Shown: positions 1-5,506 of the stretch, piece after piece
How the letters are laid out: the number at the start of each line of letters is the position of its first letter
How positions within the stretch are numbered: position 1 is the first letter of the stretch
Origin: Betaproteobacteria bacterium
GTDB taxonomy: Bacteria > Pseudomonadota > Gammaproteobacteria > Burkholderiales > SG8-39
Reading direction: 5' to 3'
DNA: 5,506 nucleotides
Assembly: GCA_011391185.1 (NCBI GenBank)
Contig: JAABRB010000251.1
Coordinates: forward strand, 1-5,506
The notes under the pieces: model-generated
Databases searched by the model: none
The model's input: only the letters and a program-made list of their open reading frames with translations
Told to the model about the DNA's origin: nothing
Program-made: the position numbers and the translations under genes

Positions 1-645
1 GATGTTCCGATCACCCTCGGTCACGACGTGGCGGATTGCGGCGGCACCATGCTCCGCATGAACGCCCAGCGGCGTGCAGCCCTGGGTCAGGCGCGTCGCA
101 ACTGCCACGCCCGAAGACAGCAGCAGACCCGAGAGCCCACCTTGCAGGACCTCGTTTGCAATCTGGCAGGTCGCCCCCCGCGAACTGGAGAGCCCGCCAA
201 CGAGAAACCCGCTGCCCACCTTGCCCGACATGTCCTCGATGAGCGCAGGCATATCCTCGGTGGCCGGATCGCCGTGCACGATCGCAAAATGTGCCGCCTC
301 GGCGCCGCTCCCGGTGCGTGCGCCAGCGGCTGGAGGCCGGGACTTCCCCGAGAACACGTGAAACTCGCCGTCGGGCAGGCTCGCGAGCATGACGGACACT
401 GCCGGCTCGTCCATGTACTCGGTGCCCGTCGCAAGCACGCCGACCCCCACGCTGCCGACCCATTGGCTGATTCCGGTGGCGTCGCGGAGATGCGCAAGCA
501 GGTGTTCTGCGTCCGCAGCAAAGTGATCGGTGAAGTAGAGGAAACCGACGTTCGCCGTGGGCGGCACGTCGCCGATCGCCCGCAGACAGCGCTCGGCCGC
601 ATCGCGCCAATCGTCAGCGCGCGCGTGCCCGAGACGGAAGCTCAT
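1..645 (-). CDS. FIST-domain sensory protein, C-terminal part cut off by the window edge
   Basis: From ATG at 645 the frame stays open to base 1, giving 215 residues with no stop. The protein begins MSFRLGHARADDWRDAAERC. It has the hallmarks of the FIST N-terminal domain: VGFLYFTDHFAADAEHLL (about residues 33-50), WVGSVGVGVLATGTEYMDEP (62-81) and a glycine- and serine-rich GFLVGGLSSSRG (147-158). FIST domains are predicted small-ligand (amino-acid-like) sensing modules of bacterial signal transduction, usually paired with a FIST_C domain; full proteins are commonly near 380 residues, so roughly the C-terminal 40% lies outside. No signal peptide or membrane segment is visible, so it should be cytoplasmic. 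The start overlaps the preceding phaM-like stop as ATGA, and an AAGGAG lies only two bases before the ATG, so translation is probably coupled. Its role is unknown; the family call is from motif recognition. Confidence 0.85.
   Translation of the reverse strand, partial: MSFRLGHARADDWRDAAERCLRAIGDVPPTANVGFLYFTDHFAADAEHLLAHLRDATGISQWVGSVGVGVLATGTEYMDEPAVSVMLASLPDGEFHVFSGKSRPPAAGARTGSGAEAAHFAIVHGDPATEDMPALIEDMSGKVGSGFLVGGLSSSRGATCQIANEVLQGGLSGLLLSSGVAVATRLTQGCTPLGVHAEHGAAAIRHVVTEGDRNI
642..645 (-). promoter_or_regulatory. ATGA stop/start overlap coupling phaM and the FIST gene
   Basis: The phaM-like gene ends with TGA at 644-642 and the FIST gene starts with ATG at 645-643, sharing ATGA. The AAGGAG before it is only two bases from the ATG, closer than usual, so re-initiation by the terminating ribosome is the likely start mechanism. 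The overlap is seen directly; coupling is inferred. Confidence 0.7.
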
Positions 646-1016
646 CGCTCCTTCTTGCGCTTTCGCGTCGGCGTTGGCGGTGGCGTCTGCTGGAGCATGG
701 CCCACCAGGCTTCCAGCGGATTCTGCAGTGGCGCGCCGGTCTCGCGGGGCGCCTGCGTCCCCCCGACGGCTGCCTGCTGCGCGGCTTGCAACGTGGAGAG
801 CGTGGCCTTCTGCATTTCAAGGCCCTGCACGCTCATCTTCACCACGTTCAGGTTGAGGGTAAGCCAGTGCTCGACCGACTTGAGATCGGCGATGCGCTTG
901 TCGATCTCGCCGGAATCGGCAAGCGGAGCAACCATGCCCGGAATCGGCAATGACATGGGTGCCCACATGCGCTTCAAAAGCTCGAGCGGATCCTGCGGGG
1001 CGGGTTGATCGCTCAT
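642..1016 (-). CDS. phaM: Short PhaM-like PHA granule regulatory protein
   Basis: This 124-residue protein resembles PhaM, which in Ralstonia eutropha binds and activates the PHB synthase PhaC1 and ties granules to the nucleoid. Visible in order: an N-terminal DPLELLKRMWAPM (residues 9-21), a proline turn SLPIPGMVAP (22-31), a predicted amphipathic helix EIDKRIADLKSVEHWLTLNL (37-56) that continues as a coiled-coil-like stretch to about residue 83, a tryptophan pair in NPLEAWWAMLQQ (99-110), then a proline/threonine linker and the basic tail TRKRKKER (117-124). The LPIPGM...DKRI.DLK.VE.WL.LNLN pattern is the family signature. The Ralstonia protein is about twice as long, with a lysine/alanine/proline-rich DNA-binding tail, so this one looks minimal. 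Only a weak AGG precedes the ATG, about nine bases upstream. The stop overlaps the FIST start. The family call is strong; function is inferred. Confidence 0.82.
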   Translation of the reverse strand: MSDQPAPQDPLELLKRMWAPMSLPIPGMVAPLADSGEIDKRIADLKSVEHWLTLNLNVVKMSVQGLEMQKATLSTLQAAQQAAVGGTQAPRETGAPLQNPLEAWWAMLQQTPPPTPTRKRKKER

Positions 1017-1049
1017 GGGGCTGGACCTGCGGGGACGTGCGACCCGGCC

Positions 1050-1078
1050 AGTGTAGTGTGCAAGCCCTCAAAAAGCCA
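1050..1078 (-). promoter_or_regulatory. Weak candidate promoter ahead of phaM
   Basis: On the minus strand the 71-base gap before phaM contains TACACT (1055-1050), a four-of-six match to the -10 box, with TGGCTT (1078-1073) at a 17-base spacing as a poor -35. A start near 1043 would give a leader of about 27 bases. This would let phaM and the FIST gene be expressed apart from the upstream genes. The match is weak and could be chance. Confidence 0.2.
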
Positions 1079-1087
1079 GTCGCCCCC

Positions 1088-1729
1088 TCATGCCGCGCGG
1101 CGCTGTGCGCCACGCTTCGCGTTCACGCATTCGAGCAGATGCCACATGCCGAGCGGCCCCATCCGGGTCTCGGAGATGAGCGTGAAAGGCGCGTCGGCGA
1201 GCACGTCGTTGACGCCGAGGTCCGATCGCCAGCCGAGGTGCTCGCACAACGGCGACACGGCACGTTCGACGGCACGCACGAGACGATTGCCATTGGTGAA
1301 ATGATTCAGGATCAGCAGGCGCCCGCCCGGACGGCACACGCGCGCCATCTCCTCGAGCGCGCGGCGGTAGTCCGGAATGACGGTCACGACATATGCGGCG
1401 ATCACGGCGTCGAAGCTGTCGTCGGCAAATCCCATCGACTGTGCGTCCATGCGCAGGAGGGTGACGTCGCCCAGCGCGCGCGCGCGCACCTGGCGATCGG
1501 CGAGCCGCAGCATTCCCTCGGAGATGTCGATTCCGATCACCCGGCATCCGCGCGGATAGCCGGCAAGGCTCAGCCCCGTACCGATGCCCACCTCGAGGAT
1601 GCGCTCCTGGGGACGCGGCGCGAGCCGGCGAAGGGCGTCGATGCGCCCGGATTCGAACACTCCACCGAACACGCGGTCGTAGAACCGGGCGTAGCGGTCG
1701 TAGACTCGCTCCACGTTGCGTGCGTCCAT
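1088..1729 (-). CDS. Class I SAM-dependent methyltransferase, phosphatidylethanolamine N-methyltransferase-like
   Basis: The 213-residue protein has a complete Rossmann-type SAM-binding fold: motif I ILEVGIGTGLSL (residues 44-55), the acidic ribose-binding end of strand 2 in VIGIDIS (64-70, Asp68), the adenine-side MDAQSMGF (94-101), motif IV DDSFDAVIAAYVVTVI (103-118) and post-motif RVCRPGGRLLILNHF (130-144). The N-terminus YDRYARFYDRVFGGVFESGR (10-29) matches the substrate-side helix of Rhodobacter-type PmtA, which methylates phosphatidylethanolamine toward phosphatidylcholine using SAM at the inner membrane. A UbiE-like quinone methylase or other small lipid methylase is the main alternative, so no gene symbol is given. 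No membrane segment is predicted. The ATG at 1729 has GAGGGGG ten bases upstream. It follows the patatin gene by 51 bases with no terminator, so co-transcription is likely. The C-terminus NAKRGAQRRAA is basic. Confidence 0.8.
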   Translation of the reverse strand: MDARNVERVYDRYARFYDRVFGGVFESGRIDALRRLAPRPQERILEVGIGTGLSLAGYPRGCRVIGIDISEGMLRLADRQVRARALGDVTLLRMDAQSMGFADDSFDAVIAAYVVTVIPDYRRALEEMARVCRPGGRLLILNHFTNGNRLVRAVERAVSPLCEHLGWRSDLGVNDVLADAPFTLISETRMGPLGMWHLLECVNAKRGAQRRAA

Positions 1730-1780
1730 ACGGTGAGATCCCCCTCGCGCTGTTGGTTTTGCTTGTTTCGCTGCCTTCGC

Positions 1781-2908
1781 TCAGTCCGCGAGAAACGCTC
1801 GCACTTCGTCCGCCCGCGCCATCGCGTCCTCGTACCCCAGAGTGATCAAGGCACGGGTAAATCCGCCTTCGAACAACAGATAACTCGCCAGGTTCGAGCC
1901 GTTCCGGTTCATCGCCCCCACCGCCCCCAGCAGATAGCGTACCGAGCGCGGCACATCGTAGAGGTGTCGGCCGGCAATCCGTTCGATCGGCTGGGACGGG
2001 GAGATTACCAGCACTTCGATCGGGCGCAAGGGGAGCCCGGCTACGCGGAGCCGCTCGGGAGCGATCAGGCTGACCGTCCGGTTGATGCGCTGGAGGCGCT
2101 CGATATCCACGTTGAGACTGTCGAGAAAGATCGAATTCAGGGCGTGACCGGCAATCTGCGCGAGCGACGGATAAAGGCTTGAACGGACGCGGGTCTCGGC
2201 GCTCTGCCGACCGGTGCCGATGATCAGCACCCGGTCCGCCCCGAGATGCAGCGCCGGGCTGATCGGCGCGATTTGTCGCATCGAGCCGTCCCCGAAGTAC
2301 TCGCGGTGCACCTTGACCGCGGGGAAAATGAACGGCAGGGCGCTGGACGCCATCAGGATGTCGACGTCGATCGGCGTCGCCGCCCCGACCCGCTGCATCC
2401 GTTCCCACGCCACGGCCTCCGGCCCGCCCTGGTAGAAGGACACGCTCTGCCCCGAGGTGTAGCCGGATGCCGTGATCGAGACGGCGTAAAGCGTGCCCGA
2501 ATCGATGTTCTCCTGGATGCGCGGAAAATCCATGGTGCGCACGAGCAAATCGCGCAGCGGGGAATTGTCGAGCAGCGACACCGGATTCGAACGGTTGAGG
2601 AGCATCAGCGCCGACAGCCAGCGCGCCCCGGTGCGCATGATGCCCCACGCGTCAGCGCGGTAGACCTGCCGTGCGTGGAAGTTCTCCCAGACGCCGACCA
2701 GTCCGCGCACGCCGAGCGCGAAGTTATAGGCGTGGATGGCCAGCGCCACGGCGTTGATGGCGCCCGCCGAGGTGCCGCAGAGAATCGGAAAGGGATTGCG
2801 CGCCGGTCGGCCGAGAAGCTCGCTCACCGCCTTCAGGACGCCCACCTGGTATGCGGCACGCGCTCCACCCCCGGTGAGTATCAGGCCGGTCTTTTTCTGT
2901 CCCGCCAC
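1781..2908 (-). CDS. Patatin-like phospholipase family protein
   Basis: This 375-residue protein has all core patatin motifs: the oxyanion glycine-rich loop LTGGGARAAYQVGVL (residues 11-25, GGGxR at 13-17), the nucleophile elbow GTSAG (45-49, Ser47), and the dyad aspartate in FGDGSMRQ (Asp207 in DGS). The segment ASSALPFIFPAV (187-198), just before the DGS motif, is also typical. The family hydrolyses acyl esters of phospholipids or other lipids with a Ser-Asp dyad; the substrate cannot be read from sequence. There is no N-terminal signal peptide, transport domain or cyclic-nucleotide-binding domain, so it looks like a cytoplasmic or membrane-surface single-domain enzyme. The C-terminal part (about 340-375) ends in SNLASYLLFEGGFTRAL and an acidic helix. 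Translation starts with GTG, chosen because GAGGAG lies four bases upstream and an in-frame stop at 2936-2938 excludes a much longer form. It lies 83 bases after maeB and 51 before the methyltransferase. Confidence 0.9.
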   Translation of the reverse strand: MAGQKKTGLILTGGGARAAYQVGVLKAVSELLGRPARNPFPILCGTSAGAINAVALAIHAYNFALGVRGLVGVWENFHARQVYRADAWGIMRTGARWLSALMLLNRSNPVSLLDNSPLRDLLVRTMDFPRIQENIDSGTLYAVSITASGYTSGQSVSFYQGGPEAVAWERMQRVGAATPIDVDILMASSALPFIFPAVKVHREYFGDGSMRQIAPISPALHLGADRVLIIGTGRQSAETRVRSSLYPSLAQIAGHALNSIFLDSLNVDIERLQRINRTVSLIAPERLRVAGLPLRPIEVLVISPSQPIERIAGRHLYDVPRSVRYLLGAVGAMNRNGSNLASYLLFEGGFTRALITLGYEDAMARADEVRAFLAD

Positions 2909-2912
2909 GTCG

Positions 2913-2918
2913 CTCCTC
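2913..2918 (-). promoter_or_regulatory. Ribosome binding site deciding the GTG start of the patatin gene
   Basis: GAGGAG on the minus strand lies four bases before GTG at 2908-2906. There is no ATG, GTG or TTG upstream in frame before the TGA at 2938-2936, so this site fixes the start. The next residues, AGQKKTGLILTGGGAR, place the oxyanion loop at its usual distance from the N-terminus. Confidence 0.7.
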
Positions 2919-2962
2919 GCGCGTGATGCCCGGCCTCACCACGAGCGCCGGACAATTACCGA

Positions 2963-2968
2963 AGTGTA
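2963..2968 (-). promoter_or_regulatory. Possible -10 box between maeB and the patatin gene
   Basis: TACACT occurs on the minus strand in the 83-base gap, 55 bases before the patatin start. The same CTACACT heptamer occurs in the gap before phaM. No acceptable -35 is found at 16-19 bases upstream (this stretch is pure GC-rich sequence), so it is only a weak candidate for an internal promoter. Confidence 0.15.
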
Positions 2969-2991
2969 GCGAATCGCGTGCGACCGCGGCG

Positions 2992-5283
2992 TCAGGGGCG
3001 CGCGGTCGCGTGACGCCCCCGATTTGCTTCCACGACCGTCAGTGCCGCCATGTTGACCAGCCGACGCACCGTGGCCGATGGCGTGAGAATGTGCACGGGC
3101 GACGCCGCACCAAGCAGGATGGGGCCCACCGTGATCCCGTCCCCCGCAGCGGTCTTGAGCAGGTTGAAGGCAATATTGGCGGCTTCGAGGGTGGGCATGA
3201 CGAGAAGGTTTGCGTCGCCCTTCAACCGGGAGTTCGGGAACACCGTTTCCCGAACTTCGCCGGACAGCGCCGCGTCTCCATGCATCTCGCCCTCCACCTC
3301 GAGGTCCGGCTCGCGGGCCAGGATGAGCGCGAGGGCCGCGCGCATTTTGCGGGCGCTGAGCGAATCGCTCGAACCGAAGTTCGAATGGGAGAGCAGCGCA
3401 ACCTTCGGGACGATGCCGAATCCGCGCACGACGTCCGCCGCGAGCACCGTCATCTCCGCGAGCTGCTCCGGAGTGGGATCGAGATGCACATAGGTATCGC
3501 AGATGAAGACCGTGCGCTTGGGCAGCATCAGGACGTTGAGCGCGTAGTAGTGCTGCACGCCGTGGCGCCGGCCGATGATCTGATCCACGTAATGGAGGTG
3601 CAGGCCGTGGGTGCCGAACGTCCCGCAGATCATCCCGTCGGCGTGACCCTTGCGGATCAGCATGGCGCCGATGGCGGTCGCGCGACGGCGCATCTCGATC
3701 TTGGCGTACTGGATCGACACGCCGCGCCGTTCGGTAAGCCGGTGGTACTCGCGCCAGAACTCGCGGTAGCGCTCGTCCCAATCGAGGTTGACGAGCTCGA
3801 AGTCGGTTCCGGGACGGATCCGAAGTCCTTCGCGCTCGATGCGCTGGGCGATGACGGCCGACCGGCCGATCAGGATCGGCTTGGCGAGCCGCTCGTCCAC
3901 GATCACCTGCGTGGCGCGCAGCACACGCCGGTCCTCGCCCTCGGCGAACACCAGCCGCCTGGGAGCCGCCTTGGCCGCCGTGAACATCGGCTTCATCAGG
4001 AGCCCGGAATGGTAGACCCACTGCTGGAGCGAGTCGCGATAACTGTCGAAGTCCTCGATCGGCCGGGTCGCGACGCCGCTCTCCATTGCCGCCTTGGCGA
4101 CCGCCGTCGCGACAGTCACGATGAGTCGCGGGTCGAATGGTTTGGGGATCAGGTAGTCGGGTCCGAATTTCAGATCCACCTGACCGTACGCCGCGGCCAC
4201 GATCTCCGATTGCTCGGCCATGGCAAGATCGGCGATCGCATGGGCTGCCGCGATCTTCATCGCTTCATTGATCTGGGTGGCGCCCACGTCCAGTGCGCCG
4301 CGGAAGATGAAGGGAAAACAGAGCACGTTGTTGACCTGGTTCGGATAGTCCGATCGGCCGGTGGCGATCACGGCGTCCGGGCGTACGCGCTTCGCATCGT
4401 CCGGCATGATCTCCGGCGCCGGATTGGCCAGCGCGAGGATGAGCGGCTTGTCGGCCATTGCCTGCACCATCTCCGGCTTGAGCACGCCACCCGCCGAAAG
4501 ACCGAGGAACACATCGGCGCCGGCGATCACGTCCGCGAGCCGGCGCGCGTCGGTACGCCGCGCGAAGTGCGCCTTGTCGGGGTCCATCTGCTCCTTGCGC
4601 CCCTCGTACACGACGCCGGCGATATCGGTCACCCACGTGTTCTCGAGCCTCAGTCCGAGCGTCAGGAGGAAATTCAGACAGGAGAGCGCCGCGGCACCGG
4701 CACCGGACGTGACGAGCTTCACGTCGGCCAGCTCCTTTCCGACGACCCGCAATCCGTTGAGAATCGCCGCGCCGACCGTGATCGCGGTCCCATGCTGGTC
4801 GTCGTGAAAGACCGGGATTCGCATGCGGCTGCGCAGCTTGCGCTCGATGTAGAAACATTCGGGCGCCTTGATATCCTCGAGGTTGATGCCGCCGAACGTG
4901 GGCTCGAGCGCAGCGATGATCTCGATCAGCTTGTCCGGATCGCCCTCATCGAGCTCGATGTCGAACACGTCTATGCCGGCGAACTTCTTGAACAGGACGG
5001 CCTTGCCTTCCATCACCGGCTTGGCCGCAAGCGCGCCGATCGCGCCCAGGCCGAGCACCGCGGTGCCGTTCGTGATCACACCGACGAGATTGGCACGCGC
5101 CGTCAGGTTGGCCGCCTCGGCGGGGTCGCGCACGATCTCCTCGCATGCCGCGGCCACCCCGGGCGAGTACGCGAGCGCAAGGTCGCGCTGGTTGACGAGC
5201 GCCTTGGTCGGGGCGATCGAGATCTTTCCCGGACGCGGGAACCGGTGATATTCCAGCGCCGCGTTGCGCAATGTTTCGTCCAT
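2992..5283 (-). CDS. maeB: NADP-dependent malic enzyme with C-terminal phosphotransacetylase-like domain
   Basis: This enzyme oxidatively decarboxylates L-malate to pyruvate and CO2 while making NADPH, in the cytosol. At 763 residues it is full length for MaeB (E. coli MaeB is about 760). The start [20 protein letters not shown] is canonical. The malic domain shows [14 protein letters not shown] (residues 37-50, Tyr39), [20 protein letters not shown] (88-107, likely catalytic Lys94), and the metal-binding region [10 protein letters not shown] (133-142) with FHDDQHGTA (159-167). The NADP domain follows with [11 protein letters not shown] (192-202) and [10 protein letters not shown]. From about residue 440 to the end is the phosphotransacetylase-like domain, starting near [13 protein letters not shown] (Glu448); in MaeB enzymes this domain is regulatory (acetyl-CoA inhibition in E. 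coli) rather than known to make acetyl phosphate. The only in-frame ATG before this conserved start is at 5283; an in-frame TGA lies upstream. It is the first gene of the minus-strand row. Confidence 0.97.
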   Translation of the reverse strand: MDETLRNAALEYHRFPRPGKISIAPTKALVNQRDLALAYSPGVAAACEEIVRDPAEAANLTARANLVGVITNGTAVLGLGAIGALAAKPVMEGKAVLFKKFAGIDVFDIELDEGDPDKLIEIIAALEPTFGGINLEDIKAPECFYIERKLRSRMRIPVFHDDQHGTAITVGAAILNGLRVVGKELADVKLVTSGAGAAALSCLNFLLTLGLRLENTWVTDIAGVVYEGRKEQMDPDKAHFARRTDARRLADVIAGADVFLGLSAGGVLKPEMVQAMADKPLILALANPAPEIMPDDAKRVRPDAVIATGRSDYPNQVNNVLCFPFIFRGALDVGATQINEAMKIAAAHAIADLAMAEQSEIVAAAYGQVDLKFGPDYLIPKPFDPRLIVTVATAVAKAAMESGVATRPIEDFDSYRDSLQQWVYHSGLLMKPMFTAAKAAPRRLVFAEGEDRRVLRATQVIVDERLAKPILIGRSAVIAQRIEREGLRIRPGTDFELVNLDWDERYREFWREYHRLTERRGVSIQYAKIEMRRRATAIGAMLIRKGHADGMICGTFGTHGLHLHYVDQIIGRRHGVQHYYALNVLMLPKRTVFICDTYVHLDPTPEQLAEMTVLAADVVRGFGIVPKVALLSHSNFGSSDSLSARKMRAALALILAREPDLEVEGEMHGDAALSGEVRETVFPNSRLKGDANLLVMPTLEAANIAFNLLKTAAGDGITVGPILLGAASPVHILTPSATVRRLVNMAALTVVEANRGRHATARP

Positions 5284-5306
5284 CGGAACGCTTGCGTTCG
5301 CCTTCT
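5284..5306 (-). promoter_or_regulatory. maeB leader: distant ribosome binding site with an intervening hairpin
   Basis: No Shine-Dalgarno sequence lies at the normal distance before the maeB ATG. AGAAGG is present at 5306-5301, but 17 bases from the start codon. Between them lies the inverted repeat GAACGCAAGCGTTC (5299-5286), which can form a five- to six-pair stem with a very small loop. If folded, the hairpin would take out 14 of the 17 bases and bring AGAAGG near the ATG. Alternatively it hinders initiation, or it is chance. The repeat is visible; its effect is inferred. Confidence 0.35.
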
Positions 5307-5320
5307 GCGATTCGTAAGCG

Positions 5321-5350
5321 ATTATAGGTCATGCCCACGTTCGGTCCGAA
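5321..5350 (-). promoter_or_regulatory. Candidate maeB promoter with perfect -10
   Basis: The minus strand carries TATAAT at 5326-5321, a perfect -10 in a GC-rich setting, 37 bases before the maeB ATG. With an 18-base spacer the -35 would be TTCGGA (5350-5345), a three-of-six match. Predicted transcription start is near 5314, giving a leader of about 30 bases that contains the hairpin described separately. A weak -35 under a palindrome would fit regulation by an activator or repressor, but this is inferred. Confidence 0.5.
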
Positions 5351-5351
5351 C
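5339..5351. promoter_or_regulatory. Perfect 13-base palindrome over the maeB -35 region, possible operator
   Basis: GTTCGGTCCGAAC is an exact inverted repeat of six bases on each side of a central T. It covers the predicted -35 element of the maeB promoter, where a dimeric regulator would be expected to bind. I do not recognise it as the site of a named regulator. A 12-base symmetric match can occur by chance, but its placement makes it worth listing. Confidence 0.3.
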
Positions 5352-5454
5352 CAGCGATGCGGCCATGGCGGAGGCCACTCAGCGGTCCGCGGCGCCCGGA
5401 TCGCCGCGTCCCGCTCGAGGGAAGCGAGTGAACCGGATCGCGCACTTTTGCCGC

Positions 5455-5460
5455 TAGAAT
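5455..5460 (+). promoter_or_regulatory. Candidate -10 for a divergent plus-strand transcript
   Basis: TAGAAT (five of six to the consensus) lies on the plus strand, 19 bases before a possible ATG at 5480. No good -35 is present at 16-18 bases upstream. A start near 5467 would leave a leader of about 13 bases. The site is plausible but unproven. Confidence 0.3.
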
Positions 5461-5479
5461 CGGACATCATCGCCCCGCC

Positions 5480-5506
5480 ATGAAGCCGCCTGAGGTCAGC
5501 CGCCCC
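5480..5506 (+). CDS. Possible start of a divergent gene, only nine codons visible
   Basis: A plus-strand ATG at 5480 opens the frame MKPPEVSRP and runs to the window end without a stop. It follows a TAGAAT -10 candidate and is divergent from maeB across 196 bases, which is a normal layout for two head-to-head genes. There is no clear Shine-Dalgarno sequence before it, so the true start may lie beyond the window. Nothing about its product can be said from nine residues. Confidence 0.3.

Larger units (their letters stand above)
5284..5479. other. Intergenic region upstream of maeB
   Basis: No coding frame on either strand shows family features here. It holds the maeB promoter and leader at its left end, the palindrome at 5339-5351, a nine-base direct repeat CCGGATCGC (5396-5404 and 5433-5441), and the divergent -10 candidate at its right end. 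It is less biased in composition near 5311-5330, as expected for a promoter. Confidence 0.6.

Noticed and set aside
28..1008. Overlapping plus- and minus-strand frames of 171-326 codons in the left third
   Set aside because: The real gene here is the FIST frame from 645 to the edge, recognised by conserved motifs; the others are shadows with composition-driven sequences.
1017..1087. CTTTTTG after the methyltransferase stop as a terminator tail
   Set aside because: No stable GC-rich stem lies just before the T run on the minus strand, so it does not make an intrinsic terminator.
1474..1485. Alternating GC run of 12 bases, possible Z-DNA or slippage site
   Set aside because: It lies inside the methyltransferase gene and encodes the Arg-Ala-Arg-Ala stretch at residues 82-85. 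Short runs of this kind are expected in GC-rich coding sequence, and the frame is intact.
950..2182. A 410-codon plus-strand frame
   Set aside because: It is a shadow opposite phaM, the methyltransferase and the patatin gene; no motif and no promoter or ribosome binding site supports it.
1068..2648. A 526-codon minus-strand frame covering parts of both the patatin and methyltransferase genes
   Set aside because: It is out of frame with two proteins that keep all their catalytic motifs, and its translation is Arg/Ala/Gly-rich without recognisable domains.
1781..2908. Patatin-like protein as a PHA depolymerase
   Set aside because: Proximity to phaM is suggestive, but the motifs (GGGxR, GTSAG, DGS) are those of the patatin phospholipase fold and nothing in the sequence points to PHA as substrate.
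2992..3970. C-terminal part of maeB as a separate phosphate acetyltransferase gene
   Set aside because: It is in one uninterrupted frame with the malic domain, and this fusion is the normal MaeB architecture.
2923..5457. An 844-codon open frame on the plus strand, opposite maeB
   Set aside because: It lies antisense to a complete, well-conserved malic enzyme. Its translation is rich in Arg, His, Asp and Gly with no family motif, typical of the antisense frame of a GC-rich gene.

Overview
This is a GC-rich stretch of an ordinary bacterial chromosome, most likely a betaproteobacterium. The best lineage clue is a short protein with the features of PhaM, the polyhydroxyalkanoate (PHA) granule regulator known from Ralstonia-type bacteria. 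The MaeB-type malic enzyme and the patatin-like protein fit the same group. No mobile element, tRNA, rRNA or CRISPR array is visible, and base composition looks even throughout.

Five genes lie head to tail on the minus strand. In transcription order (right to left) they are: maeB, a 763-residue malic enzyme with a C-terminal phosphotransacetylase-like domain (5283-2992); a patatin-like phospholipase with a GTG start (2908-1781); a small SAM-dependent methyltransferase resembling phosphatidylethanolamine N-methyltransferases (1729-1088); a short PhaM-like protein (1016-642); and a FIST-domain protein whose start overlaps the phaM stop by ATGA and which runs off the left edge (645-1). Gaps are 83, 51, 71 and -4 bases. 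None holds a convincing terminator, so read-through along all or part of the row is possible.

Right of maeB lies a 196-base non-coding region. It carries a perfect TATAAT -10 for maeB, a 13-base palindrome over the matching -35 position, a hairpin between a possible ribosome binding site and the maeB start, and a candidate divergent promoter. A possible plus-strand reading frame begins at 5480, but only nine codons are visible.

A possible common theme is carbon storage and lipid surfaces. MaeB makes pyruvate and NADPH, and NADPH is the reductant for the usual 3-hydroxybutyrate route. PhaM acts on PHA synthase and granule partitioning. The patatin and the methyltransferase would act on phospholipids, and FIST is a predicted ligand-sensing module. 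This link is inferred from gene order only. I see no clearly new system; the most interesting points are the minimal PhaM, its translational coupling to FIST, and the maeB leader.
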